From the NCBI RefSeq assembly GCF_000482465.1, contig NZ_KI519426.1, positions 124,001 to 188,000 on the forward strand: a DNA stretch of 64,000 nt, given 5' to 3'. A program made the translations under genes and the position numbers. A model generated the notes under the pieces. It was not told the origin of the DNA. It saw nothing but the letters and a program-made list of their open reading frames with translations, and ran no database searches. Origin of the DNA: Runella limosa DSM 17973. GTDB taxonomy: Bacteria > Bacteroidota > Bacteroidia > Cytophagales > Spirosomataceae. Of the stretch, positions 1 through 8,038 are shown piece by piece (the stretch's first letter is position 1; every line of letters begins with the position of its first letter).

Positions 1-423
1 CAACTTCCCCCTCAATTTCCCATAGCGGTTGAATTTCGTCACCCCGACTGGTTTGCGCAACCAATGATTTGGCAGGAAACCTTGCAGATGCTGCACGAGT
101 TGGGCGTGGGCACGGTCATGTCGGATGTGGCAGGCCGCCGTGATGTGGTTCACATGGGACTTTCAAATTCAACGGTTACGCTCCGTTTTGTAGGCAACGA
201 ACTTCATCCTACCGACTACAGCAGGGTGGACGAATGGGTACAACGTTTAAAAAGTTGGTTTGAAACGGGGCTATCAACTGCCTATATTTTTGTTCACTGT
301 GGCGAAAATCTGAATGCGCCAGAGCTATCTAGTTATTGGATTGAACAAATAAATAAACACTGCCACTTTTCGCTCTTAGCTCCTCGTATTCAGCCTAAAG
401 TAATCCAAGGCTCGTTGTTCTAA
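1..423 (+). CDS. DUF72 family protein, C-terminal part (5' end outside window)
   Basis: The reading frame is open from base 1, so the gene starts upstream of the window and only its last 140 codons are seen. The visible part begins with an AVEFRHPDWF segment, which is the family-typical strand and arginine/histidine pattern of DUF72 (YecE-like) TIM-barrel proteins, and continues with SDVAGRRDVVHM and YIFVHCGENLNAPE. DUF72 proteins have no firmly established function. The ATG at 64 is an internal methionine because homology-like sequence precedes it in frame. About 120 bases without a gene separate it from the next gene. Confidence 0.75.
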   Translation, partial: QLPPQFPIAVEFRHPDWFAQPMIWQETLQMLHELGVGTVMSDVAGRRDVVHMGLSNSTVTLRFVGNELHPTDYSRVDEWVQRLKSWFETGLSTAYIFVHCGENLNAPELSSYWIEQINKHCHFSLLAPRIQPKVIQGSLF

Positions 424-541
424 TTGCTTCTCTTTTGTTACAAGGCATAAAAAAAAGTGCCATTCACGCAACCATATCGGTGGGAGACTCGTAAATAGGT
501 TCAAAAGGAGTTTTTAACCAACAATCCATCTTTCTTTTAAC

Positions 542-1060
542 ATGAAAAATCAAACCATGAAACGAGGACAATTTTTGCGCAATTTAGGGCTTAGTAGCAG
601 TGCGTTAATGGCATTTTATTGCATGGGAACTACTATGACGGCTTGCTCAAGCGGGACTGTTGACCCAAATACCTCTGGAACGGGCTCAAACACGGGGGGG
701 ACAAATACAGGTACGACAGGCTTGACTGGCAATGCAGATTTGAGCAAAGGAGCGATTAGTTTTACCCTTGATTTAACTGCAAGTACGTATTCGACCTTGA
801 AAACAGAGGGGAAATTTGTGATTGTTGGTAGTGTAATTGTGGCCAATGCCAAAGGTACTATCGTTGCCCTTGCAAAAACGTGTACCCACGAAGGTACTAC
901 CATTGACTACCGCCCTGCACAAAATGATTTTTATTGCAGTAACCACGGCTCAGAATTTAGTACAGCTGGTGCAGTTGAAGTAGGCCCCGCCACCAAAGCC
1001 CTGACAGTATATAAAGCCCAACTAAGTGCCAACGGAAATACACTCACGGTAAGTGCCTAA
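542..1060 (+). CDS. Rieske [2Fe-2S] domain lipoprotein
   Basis: The protein has 172 residues. Residues 1-35 form an export signal with a Tat-like KRGQFLRNLG stretch and a lipobox-like MTAC ending at Cys35. A Gly/Thr/Asn-rich linker (about 36-63) leads to a C-terminal Rieske fold with C114-T-H116 and C132-S-N-H135, the cysteine/histidine pairs expected to bind a 2Fe-2S cluster. It is therefore probably an exported electron-transfer protein anchored to a membrane. It is first in a same-strand group with a DUF5777 protein and a YceI-like protein, which suggests a shared redox or lipid-related role, but no substrate can be named from sequence. Confidence 0.85.
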   Translation: MKNQTMKRGQFLRNLGLSSSALMAFYCMGTTMTACSSGTVDPNTSGTGSNTGGTNTGTTGLTGNADLSKGAISFTLDLTASTYSTLKTEGKFVIVGSVIVANAKGTIVALAKTCTHEGTTIDYRPAQNDFYCSNHGSEFSTAGAVEVGPATKALTVYKAQLSANGNTLTVSA

Positions 1061-1116
1061 TTGCCGAAGTTCCTCAATTAATAAAAAGCTTGTTACACAT
1101 TTGATTTTCCCAAAAT

Positions 1117-2019
1117 ATGAAAGTAGTTGCTAAAATAGCCCTGTTGTGGCTAGTGATAGGTATGGTCAAGGCAAATGCCCAGGATGACTTGACAAAATTG
1201 CTGGAGCAAGAAACTCCAAAAACAACCGACTATACCTCTGCGACCTTCAAAGGGACACGGATTATCAATGGGCATTCGGTTGAAACGGTGAAGAAAAACC
1301 ACCTTGATTTTTTGATTCACCACCGTTTCGACCGCCTCAATTCTGGTGCCTATAATTTGTTTGGGCTTGATTATTCTACTGTCCGTTTGGGGTTTGAATA
1401 CGGCCTGACCGACAACATAATGGTTGGAGTTGGGCGTAGCAGTGTCCAAAAAACCTACGATTTTTTTGGGAAAGCCAAGTTGTTGCGGCAGGCAAGTGGA
1501 ACAAAAAATATCCCCGTGTCCATCACAGGTTTGGTGAGCGCAGTCATCGAAACCCAAGATAAGACGCTTTCTACCCAAGACAAAACTTCGTACTGTACGC
1601 AATTGTTGATTGCGCGGAAATTTAACGATAAGTTATCGCTGCAATTGAACCCGACGTTATTGTACCGCAATCGAGTGGCTACGGCCGCGCAAGAACGCGC
1701 GTTGTTTGCCCTTGGTTTTGGAGGACGAATGAAAGTCAGCAAGCGCGTCTCGTTGAATGCCGAATACTACTGGGCTTTCCGTGATCAAGATATTATCAAT
1801 GACCTTGGCGATAAGTACAATAACTCGTTGGCGATTGGCTTTGACATCGAAACGGGCGGGCACGTTTTCCAACTTCACTTCACCAATTCATCAGGCATGG
1901 TCGAGAAACAATTTATTGGAGATACGGCAGGGAGTTGGGGCAAAGGCGATATTCGCTACGGATTCAACGTCTCGCGCACGTTTAGCTTTGACAAAAGAGC
2001 TAAAAATACGATGAAATAA
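1117..2019 (+). CDS. DUF5777 family outer-membrane beta-barrel protein
   Basis: The 300-residue protein begins with a signal peptide ending near ANAQ (residue 22) and continues as alternating hydrophobic/aromatic strands typical of an outer-membrane barrel. The segment with FKGTRIINGHSVE and the repeated HHRFDRLNSG/GLDYSTVRLGFEYGL pattern matches my memory of the Bacteroidota DUF5777 family. Its function is not established. It lies 56 bases after the Rieske gene and 28 bases before the YceI gene, consistent with one transcript. The barrel could be the outer-membrane partner of the two smaller exported proteins; that is inference from order only. Confidence 0.75.
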   Translation: MKVVAKIALLWLVIGMVKANAQDDLTKLLEQETPKTTDYTSATFKGTRIINGHSVETVKKNHLDFLIHHRFDRLNSGAYNLFGLDYSTVRLGFEYGLTDNIMVGVGRSSVQKTYDFFGKAKLLRQASGTKNIPVSITGLVSAVIETQDKTLSTQDKTSYCTQLLIARKFNDKLSLQLNPTLLYRNRVATAAQERALFALGFGGRMKVSKRVSLNAEYYWAFRDQDIINDLGDKYNNSLAIGFDIETGGHVFQLHFTNSSGMVEKQFIGDTAGSWGKGDIRYGFNVSRTFSFDKRAKNTMK

Positions 2020-2047
2020 AAGAAAAAATCATCTCAAACCTATTTGA

Positions 2048-2611
2048 ATGGCTATGAAAACACGCATCAAACTTTTCTTGGGCTGCCTGCTCCTTGCGGG
2101 TTCGCTGCAAGCCCAAGGGATATATCTGACCAATAAGGGAGAAACCACTTTCTTCTCAGAAACCCCCGTCGAGGACATTTCGGCAGTGAATAAGAACAGT
2201 GTAAGTATCATCAATACCGCAACGGGAGACGTAGCGGTGCAAATGGTGATGAAGCAGTTCGATTTTCCCAATAAGTTGATGCAGGAGCATTTCAACGAAA
2301 ACTACATGGATTCGGACAAGTATCCCAAAGCCGTTTTTAAAGGAAAGTTGGTAGAAAAAATTGATTATACTAAAAACGGTACTTACGACGTCTCTGCCAC
2401 GGGCGATTTAACGATTCATGGAGTAACAAAACCCCGTACCCTCAAGGGAAAACTCACTGTTGCTGAGGGAACAATCTCCATTAATTCTGAGTTTGATGTT
2501 GCCTTGGTAGATCACAATATAGAGGTGCCAAAGATGGTTTTTGTGAAAATCGCGCAGGTAATTAAGGTAAAATGTAAGTACAGCATGGCGCTACAAGCTG
2601 CTAAAAAATAA
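2048..2611 (+). CDS. YceI-like periplasmic lipid-binding protein
   Basis: The protein has 187 residues, with a signal peptide ending at LQAQ (about residue 25). The mature part has the YceI lipocalin-like pattern: an FDFPNKLMQEHFNENYMDSDKYP region followed by KAVFKGK and a GDLTIHGVTKP segment. YceI proteins bind isoprenoid or similar lipids in the periplasm. It is the third gene of the Rieske/DUF5777/YceI group. A possible role is carrying the lipid substrate of a redox reaction in which the Rieske protein takes part, but nothing in the sequence proves this. The ATG at 2048 is followed by a second in-frame ATG at 2054 (MAMK), and either could start translation. Confidence 0.85.
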   Translation: MAMKTRIKLFLGCLLLAGSLQAQGIYLTNKGETTFFSETPVEDISAVNKNSVSIINTATGDVAVQMVMKQFDFPNKLMQEHFNENYMDSDKYPKAVFKGKLVEKIDYTKNGTYDVSATGDLTIHGVTKPRTLKGKLTVAEGTISINSEFDVALVDHNIEVPKMVFVKIAQVIKVKCKYSMALQAAKK

Positions 2612-2710
2612 AGTAAAATAAGTATAGGTGTCGCACAGATTCCTTTTTATGAGTGGTCTTAACCAAGACTACTCATTTTTTGTTTCTCTTAATTTATCAC
2701 TTTTAGTATC

Positions 2711-3406
2711 ATGACAAAATTAAAATTCACACTCGTTTTTGCAGCAGCAGCGCTTATTTTGACCTGCGGATTTGTGCAAAAAAAAGGAAAATGGCAAAAG
2801 CTTTTCAATGGTAAAGATTTCAGCGGTTGGCACAACTTTAACAAGCAAGGTCAGCCCGTGTCGGATAAATGGAAGGTAGAAGATGGCGCAATGACCCTTA
2901 CTGCCAGAGGCGGTGGTGACTTAGTAACTGACCAGGAGTTCGAAAATTTTGAGTTGGAAATGGAGTGGAAAATCGCCGAAAAAGGCAATAGCGGCGTTAT
3001 GTGGGGTGTGGTAGAAGATAAGAAATACTGCTGTCCTTACAGCACAGGGCCAGAAATGCAAGTATTGGACGATGCCAAACACCCAGATTCGTTTGCTGGT
3101 AAAAATGGCAATCACAAAGCAGGTTCATTGTATGACATGATTCCACCCGCAGACCTGACGGCCGTGAAGCCAGCAGGAGAGTGGAACAAGGCTAAAATGG
3201 TCATTTCAAACGGACAAGGCACGTTTTGGTTGAATGGAAAACAAATGGTGACATTCCCAACCAAAGGCGAAGGATGGGATGCCTTGGTTGCTAACAGTAA
3301 ATTTAAGACTTGGGAAGGATTTGGAAAGTTTGCAAAAGGCAAGATTGCATTGCAAGACCACGGCGACAAAGTATGGTACCGCAATGTCCGTATTCGTGAA
3401 TTGTAG
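2711..3406 (+). CDS. DUF1080 / 3-keto-disaccharide hydrolase family protein
   Basis: The protein has 231 residues with an N-terminal hydrophobic signal (residues 4-23) that may end at a lipobox-like LTCG. The mature protein has the DUF1080 concanavalin-like jelly-roll signature: KLFNGKDFSGWHNF near residue 37, FELEMEWKI, NSGVMWGV and GPEMQVLDD. Members of this family have been shown to hydrolyse 3-keto-disaccharides or 3-keto-glucosides. The gene stands alone between the YceI gene and a strong terminator. The following DeoR-type regulator could be functionally linked to sugar use, but it has its own upstream region. Confidence 0.85.
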   Translation: MTKLKFTLVFAAAALILTCGFVQKKGKWQKLFNGKDFSGWHNFNKQGQPVSDKWKVEDGAMTLTARGGGDLVTDQEFENFELEMEWKIAEKGNSGVMWGVVEDKKYCCPYSTGPEMQVLDDAKHPDSFAGKNGNHKAGSLYDMIPPADLTAVKPAGEWNKAKMVISNGQGTFWLNGKQMVTFPTKGEGWDALVANSKFKTWEGFGKFAKGKIALQDHGDKVWYRNVRIREL

Positions 3407-3418
3407 ATAAAAACACAA

Positions 3419-3439
3419 ACCCAGCCGAAACAGCTGGGT
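3419..3439 (+). terminator. Small hairpin after DUF1080 gene
   Basis: A perfect 7-bp stem (3419-3425 with 3433-3439) surrounds a CGAAACA loop 13 bases after the stop codon. It lacks a T-run, so on its own it is a weak terminator; the stronger hairpin at 3480 follows. Confidence 0.35.
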
Positions 3440-3479
3440 CTGACGTTCCTATCCACATCATTTTAAAACAGATTTTTGT

Positions 3480-3525
3480 AAAACCTCGCAGCTACACAAA
3501 CCCCTAAGGTAGCGCGAGGTTTTTT
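3480..3525 (+). terminator. Intrinsic terminator downstream of DUF1080 gene
   Basis: A 10-bp stem AAAACCTCGC/GCGAGGTTTT (3480-3489 and 3514-3523) is extended by GCTAC/GTAGC and ends in a run of Ts. It separates the DUF1080 gene from the regulator gene. Confidence 0.8.
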
Positions 3526-3556
3526 CATCATAGGTCAAGTTGTGATTGAATCAACA

Positions 3557-3636
3557 ATGCAAAAATATGCAAACTTTTTATTTCAATGCAACTTTTTTTT
3601 GCATTTTTTTGCAAAGAATTTTCAATACTTTGCAAA
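3557..3636 (+). promoter_or_regulatory. Cluster of TGCAA half-sites upstream of deoR-type gene
   Basis: Within 80 bases before the regulator there are TGCAA or TTGCA half-sites at 3558, 3568, 3587, 3599, 3610 and 3631. The last two are the palindromes TTGCAA and TTTGCAAA. Such a cluster just upstream of a DeoR-type gene is most simply an autoregulatory operator. A TGCAAA/TTTGCA palindrome also lies just after the gene (4428-4441), inside the terminator. Confidence 0.5.
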
Positions 3637-3669
3637 CGATACTTGGATACCTGTCAGACACGTTAACCT

Positions 3670-4419
3670 ATGATTAAAGAAGAACGCCAACGGCTCATTA
3701 TTGAGAAGCTCAATCGTGACCAAAAAATCAATTTGTTGGAGTTGAGCCAATTGTTGAATGTCTCCTACGATAGCATTCGCCGCGATGTTATTGAGTTAGA
3801 AGATAAAGGACTTTTAAAGAAAGTCCACGGAGGTGCGGTGGCCAACTCGTATTTATCGTTTAAAAATACGCACAACTCTAGCGCCGACCAGCAAGAGGTA
3901 GTGATGCTGACCCGAAAAGCCCAAAAGCTTTTTTACAATCACCAGACAATACTCATGGACGGTGGTACAACCAATTTCCATATTGCGGAGCAGTTTCCTA
4001 AAAATCTGGAAATGACAGTGATTACGAATAGCTTACCCTTGGCTGCGGTGTTGAATGAACATCCCAAAATCGAAACCATTTTACTGGGGGGCACATACCA
4101 TAAACGCTATCAAATCACGATTGGAAACCAAGTAATGAAGCAACTTGAGCATATTCGGGTGGATTTGTACTTGATGGGTTTTAATGGACTAGACCCTGAA
4201 GTGGGCGTTACGCTACGCCATTATGAAGAGTCGGTTTTGAAACAGAAAATGGCGCAAGCAGCCAAAAAAGTAGCTATTTGCGCCATTACTGAAAAGCTGC
4301 ATACGGTAGAAACCTATAAAGTATGCGACTTACAAGATATTGATATTTTGATAACAAGTTTAAAGCCTTCTGACGTTACTTTAAATGCGTTTCGGCAGCA
4401 AGGTATTGAACTCATCTAA
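3670..4419 (+). CDS. DeoR/GlpR family transcriptional regulator
   Basis: The protein has 249 residues, normal for the family. Residues 1-57 are a winged helix with the DeoR recognition helix (SYDSIRRDVIELEDKGLL) followed by the KVHGGAV wing. The remainder is the DeoRC sugar-phosphate-sensing domain, with MDGGTTNFHIAEQ, VITNSLPLA and the LYLMGFNGLDPEVGVT segment near residue 170. DeoR proteins usually repress sugar-use genes and respond to a phosphorylated sugar. The TGCAA site cluster just upstream suggests autoregulation. No sugar-catabolic operon follows, since the next gene is convergent, so its targets must lie elsewhere, possibly including the DUF1080 gene before it. Confidence 0.9.
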   Translation: MIKEERQRLIIEKLNRDQKINLLELSQLLNVSYDSIRRDVIELEDKGLLKKVHGGAVANSYLSFKNTHNSSADQQEVVMLTRKAQKLFYNHQTILMDGGTTNFHIAEQFPKNLEMTVITNSLPLAAVLNEHPKIETILLGGTYHKRYQITIGNQVMKQLEHIRVDLYLMGFNGLDPEVGVTLRHYEESVLKQKMAQAAKKVAICAITEKLHTVETYKVCDLQDIDILITSLKPSDVTLNAFRQQGIELI

Positions 4420-4447
4420 AAAACATTGCAAAAGTTTGCAGTTTTTA
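4420..4447. terminator. Bidirectional terminator between convergent genes
   Basis: The run AAAAAC, a TGCAAA-AG-TTTGCA palindrome and GTTTTT form a hairpin with A-rich and T-rich sides. It lies exactly between the stop codons of the DeoR-type gene and the CNNM gene and overlaps the latter's stop codon. Confidence 0.6.
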
Positions 4448-5737
4448 AAGAATACCTTCGTCAGGGGTGCGTTGTACCAGAATTTTGTCAATGCGACTTT
4501 TATCCATGTCGATGATTTCAAAGCGATATTCCTGCCAGGTAAAATATTCACCAGTGGTAGGAATATCCTTGATAATGTGCAAGGCAAACCCGCCGAGGGT
4601 ATTAAACCCAGTCAATTCTTTGTTGTCTTCGACCACAATGTCAAAGTGGTCGAGGAAGTCTTCCCACGGAAGCTGTGCATCCACCAAAAAGCTACCGTCT
4701 TCGCGCTCAACGATGTCGTAGTTAAACTCATTCGTTTCTGACAAATCACCCACCAGAACGTCCATAATGTCGTTGAGGGTGGCAATGCCTTGCATGGCGC
4801 CATATTCATCGACGATGATGCCAAAATGCACGCGCCGCTCCTTAAATTTTTCTAAAGCTTGGTACGCTTTTATATTTTCGGGAATGTATAAGGTTTCTCT
4901 CGCCAACGTCTCCAACCGTCGAAGTTGACCATCGAGGTCTTCGCCAAGCAAGTCTTTGACATAAATTAAACCAACAATATTGTCGATTCCGTCATTACAA
5001 AGGGGATATACCGAATGTTTGGATTCTAAGATTTTTGCCCTATTCACGTCGGGTTCATCGGCGGCATCTAGCCAAGTCACTTCTTGGCGATTGGTCATCA
5101 ATGAAACAATTTTGCGATCGCCGAGGTGAAATACATTTTCAACAATTTCTTGCTCGATTTCATCAATGGCACCTCCCGTGGTTCCTTCTTGGATAATGGT
5201 TTTAATTTCTTCCTCCGTGATTGCTTGGTTTTGTGGCGTAATGCGCAGCAATTTCATGATCAAATCGCTCGATTTTGCCAACAACCAAATAAACGGGGCC
5301 GTAAGGGTAGAAAGCCAGTTCATCGGTGCTGCCATAAACTTGGCAATACCTTCGGGGTTGGCCATCCCGATTCGTTTGGGAACAAGTTCCCCAAGTACCA
5401 ACGAGAGATAGGTGACAAAAAGGACAACACCCCCAACGGCAATGCTGTGGGCGTAGGGTTTAAGCAACTCAAACTGTTCGATGTACGTTTGAAAATCATT
5501 TGTAATGCGTTCGCCACTGAATACCCCGTTGAGGATACCGATGAGCGTGATACCAATCTGGACTGTGGATAAGAAGCGATTGGGAGAGTTGGCAAGTTCA
5601 AGCGCGTGTTGGGCTTGACGGTCACCACTGCGGGCCGCGGTTTCCAATTTCGACTTTCGCGATGAGACAAGCGCGATTTCCGACATGGAGAAAATTCCGT
5701 TAATGAGAACGAGTAGAACGATTACAAGTAGTTCCAC
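4445..5737 (-). CDS. CNNM/CBS-domain (hemolysin C/CorC-like) membrane protein
   Basis: The protein has 430 residues. It starts with a DUF21/CNNM transmembrane domain (about 1-195) with the MELLVIVLLVLINGIFSMSE first helix and the SEIALVSSRKSKLE segment. A tandem CBS pair (about 205-335) contains SVYPLCNDGIDNIVGLIYVKDLL, and a CorC_HlyC domain (about 345-425) contains LPWEDFLDHFDI. These proteins are linked to magnesium or cobalt efflux in other bacteria; the old name hemolysin does not imply toxicity. It is convergent with the DeoR-type gene and divergent from the Nudix gene. Confidence 0.9.
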   Translation of the reverse strand: MELLVIVLLVLINGIFSMSEIALVSSRKSKLETAARSGDRQAQHALELANSPNRFLSTVQIGITLIGILNGVFSGERITNDFQTYIEQFELLKPYAHSIAVGGVVLFVTYLSLVLGELVPKRIGMANPEGIAKFMAAPMNWLSTLTAPFIWLLAKSSDLIMKLLRITPQNQAITEEEIKTIIQEGTTGGAIDEIEQEIVENVFHLGDRKIVSLMTNRQEVTWLDAADEPDVNRAKILESKHSVYPLCNDGIDNIVGLIYVKDLLGEDLDGQLRRLETLARETLYIPENIKAYQALEKFKERRVHFGIIVDEYGAMQGIATLNDIMDVLVGDLSETNEFNYDIVEREDGSFLVDAQLPWEDFLDHFDIVVEDNKELTGFNTLGGFALHIIKDIPTTGEYFTWQEYRFEIIDMDKSRIDKILVQRTPDEGIL

Positions 5738-5779
5738 GAAGGGGGGATGGTTGGTACAATTGCAAAATTATCAAAACTA

Positions 5780-5814
5780 TTTGCTATCCAAAACAATCGC
5801 ATTTGCTAATTTTG
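5780..5814 (+). promoter_or_regulatory. Putative Bacteroidota-type promoter of the Nudix gene
   Basis: TTTG at 5780-5783 and TAATTTTG at 5807-5814 match the -33 TTTG and -7 TAnnTTTG consensus of Bacteroidota housekeeping promoters with a 23-base spacer. The ATG chosen at 5839 lies 25 bases downstream; an earlier in-frame ATG at 5803 would precede the -7 element. Confidence 0.45.
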
Positions 5815-5838
5815 TCAAGTTTTACTTTCCATAGCAGA

Positions 5839-6528
5839 ATGATTATTTTTATCAAAGACCGACCTATCCGAATTTTAAGCGAAAAGGCTGCCCAAAAGCT
5901 TCCCGATAGAAGCACTTTTGACAAGGTAGTGGATGCTAACCTAGAGATGTTGAAAGTGGCTAGTTTGCGCGGCCATTTGCTGATTTTAAACGCCACTCCC
6001 ATCACGGTTGAAAAGTTGTTTCATTTTTTGAACAACTTTGATTTGCCTGATTTACAGTCGGTTTATTTGGTGCCAAAAGATAAAGAGGCCGTAGAAAAGC
6101 GTCTCAAAAAGATGTTTACGGTCGTAAAAGCTGCGGGTGGGGTAGTGACCAAAGGCGAGCAGTTTTTGATGATGTTTCGGCGTGGTTGTTGGGACCTACC
6201 AAAAGGAAAGCTGGACGAGGATGAAAAGTCCAAAAAAGCGGCTTTGCGGGAGGTAGAAGAAGAAACGGGCGTGAAAGCCGAATTGGTTGAAAAAATTTGT
6301 ACTACTTGGCACACCTACAGCCAAAACAATCAAAAATACCTCAAACGTACAAAGTGGTACTTGATGCGCAACGTCAATGATAAAAAAATGGCACCGCAAC
6401 ACGAGGAAGGAATTGAGCAGATTGTATGGATGACCGAAGCGGAAGCGCGGCAAGCCCTCGTCAACTCTTTCAGTTCAATTCGCTACGTGGTGGATTGCTT
6501 TCTGGGCCTAGAAGTGGACATGGATTAA
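5839..6528 (+). CDS. Nudix hydrolase with N-terminal extension
   Basis: The protein has 229 residues from the ATG at 5839, chosen because it follows a plausible promoter. The Nudix box runs from Gly123 to Val145 in the form G-x5-E-x7-REVEEETG, preceded by WDLPKGK. This motif binds metal and cleaves nucleoside-diphosphate-linked compounds. The first 90 residues are an extension not needed for catalysis. A WHTYSQNNQKYLKRTKWYLM segment after the box could shape substrate choice, but the substrate cannot be predicted. It is a single-gene unit ending at a strong bidirectional terminator. Confidence 0.85.
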   Translation: MIIFIKDRPIRILSEKAAQKLPDRSTFDKVVDANLEMLKVASLRGHLLILNATPITVEKLFHFLNNFDLPDLQSVYLVPKDKEAVEKRLKKMFTVVKAAGGVVTKGEQFLMMFRRGCWDLPKGKLDEDEKSKKAALREVEEETGVKAELVEKICTTWHTYSQNNQKYLKRTKWYLMRNVNDKKMAPQHEEGIEQIVWMTEAEARQALVNSFSSIRYVVDCFLGLEVDMD

Positions 6529-6530
6529 AT

Positions 6531-6574
6531 ACAGCAGTAAGAAACCCATAACTTAATGGGTTTTTTACTGCTGT
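6531..6574. terminator. Strong bidirectional terminator
   Basis: A nearly continuous 19-bp stem (6531-6549 with 6556-6574, one G-T pair) has an AACTTA loop and an internal T-run. It separates the Nudix gene from the convergent hydrolase gene and overlaps the latter's stop codon at 6565. Confidence 0.85.
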
Positions 6575-7947
6575 TGCATCCAGTTGACGGTCATTTCGAT
6601 AATAGCAGCGTTGAAATTGTGAGAAGCAAAATCTTTGTATTTCCCTTTTTGTTGGAGCTGTTTATATTCTGTAAATGAATTTACCCTTGCCATAAAGTGG
6701 TCGGCATTTCTCAGTAATTTATATGTGCCTTTGTTAGGCAACGACTCATTGACGATTTGGGCAATCTGCTGCGCTGCTTCTGGACTAATCGCTTGGCTGT
6801 CGAATTCTCCGTAGATGGCCAAGGTCGGGACATTGGCTTGTGCCCACGTTTGTAGAAGATTGATGCGGTTTAAATCGGCAAAGTATCCCGCCGAACGTCC
6901 CCAAAATGTCCCTCTACGATAACCGAGCGGGTTTTCTTTGGAGGTGAGTATGGCTTCAAAATCGGGGACACTGAGCAAATCGGTGGCACTACGGCCTTGC
7001 ACTAGCCATTCATACAAGAGCGGTGTCATCATGCGGGCATTGACATCTGAAGGCAAAAGGGATTCTTTGTAGAGAAGGGGTTGCTTGCGAAACACATCAA
7101 GCATGTGCTCAAACCAAGGTTTTACTACCGTACCATACACCATCACGCCACGTGGCTTGAGCCGCGCTTTCAGTGCGACAATAGGGACGGCCGTTCCGCC
7201 GATTGAATGTCCAAAAATAAAAACCTTGGAACTGTCAACAAAGGGGAGTTTTTGGGTAAAACGAAACGCATTCTGAAAAGCCGCGAGTTCTTCTTGGTAA
7301 TCTAGCCTTGCACAGTCTTTGGTGCCCGCACTTTCGCCTACACCAGGCTTTTCGACCCGCACTACGGCATAACCTGCTTTCACCCAGCCATCCACCAATT
7401 GTTTGGTAGGAGAGAGGCTATCCTTTGAAAAATCAATGGAACCACAATCAAAATCTTGGATATAAAAAACGGCAGGAACTTTGTCGGTGTTGGCGGGGCG
7501 GTGTACGATGGTGCGCAAATACCCACGTTGGTACGGCACTTCATCATAAAATACTTCGCCTGCCGAGTGTTCGCGGGGGGCAGGTTTGACGATGCCCACA
7601 GCGCGCGTTTTGCGGTTTTTACGGAGATAGGTAATGGAAATAGGGTCGTTCTCTTTGAGCTGTTGTTCGAGGTTATGGAAGTCAAAAAGATAGAGGGAGT
7701 CTGTTTCGTTGATTGATACTAAAATATCGTCAGGACGGATACCCAACTGTGCGGCTGTTGATTCTGGATGAACGCTTTTTACCCAAATACAATGCGCTTC
7801 CTCTATTTTGAGGGCATTGAGGAGTGAATCTGGTGCTTCGACGTAGTCAATTCCTAATGATCCTTTGCGGTGAAGGTGTTGTGCCTGAGCGGTTGACACA
7901 AAGGCAATCAACATGATGAAAATTCCGTGGCTGAGTTTTGCGTACAT
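6565..7947 (-). CDS. Secreted PDZ domain-alpha/beta hydrolase fusion
   Basis: The protein has 460 residues, with a signal peptide ending near TAQAQ (residue 23). A PDZ domain occupies about residues 45-115 (VKSVHPESTAAQLGIRPDDILVSIN). An alpha/beta-hydrolase domain follows (about 130-460), with the nucleophile elbow FGHSIGG near residue 245, an acid-bearing IYGEFDSQ strand and a late NADHFM histidine. It is probably a periplasmic serine esterase or peptidase-like enzyme whose PDZ domain binds peptides or targets it. It is not in a clear operon; about 90 bases separate its start from the stop of the next minus-strand gene. Confidence 0.8.
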   Translation of the reverse strand: MYAKLSHGIFIMLIAFVSTAQAQHLHRKGSLGIDYVEAPDSLLNALKIEEAHCIWVKSVHPESTAAQLGIRPDDILVSINETDSLYLFDFHNLEQQLKENDPISITYLRKNRKTRAVGIVKPAPREHSAGEVFYDEVPYQRGYLRTIVHRPANTDKVPAVFYIQDFDCGSIDFSKDSLSPTKQLVDGWVKAGYAVVRVEKPGVGESAGTKDCARLDYQEELAAFQNAFRFTQKLPFVDSSKVFIFGHSIGGTAVPIVALKARLKPRGVMVYGTVVKPWFEHMLDVFRKQPLLYKESLLPSDVNARMMTPLLYEWLVQGRSATDLLSVPDFEAILTSKENPLGYRRGTFWGRSAGYFADLNRINLLQTWAQANVPTLAIYGEFDSQAISPEAAQQIAQIVNESLPNKGTYKLLRNADHFMARVNSFTEYKQLQQKGKYKDFASHNFNAAIIEMTVNWMQQQ

Positions 7948-8038
7948 CTGAATCTAGTGATAAAAGTAAAGTAGGGCTACACTGCTATTTTGGTGCAAAA
8001 TTTACGCCAAAAATTTTGATAGAAAAAATCACTAAAAA

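Noticed and set aside
4445-5737. Haemolysin toxin
   Set aside because: The DUF21/CBS/CorC layout is that of a cation-transport-related membrane protein; the toxin name is historical.
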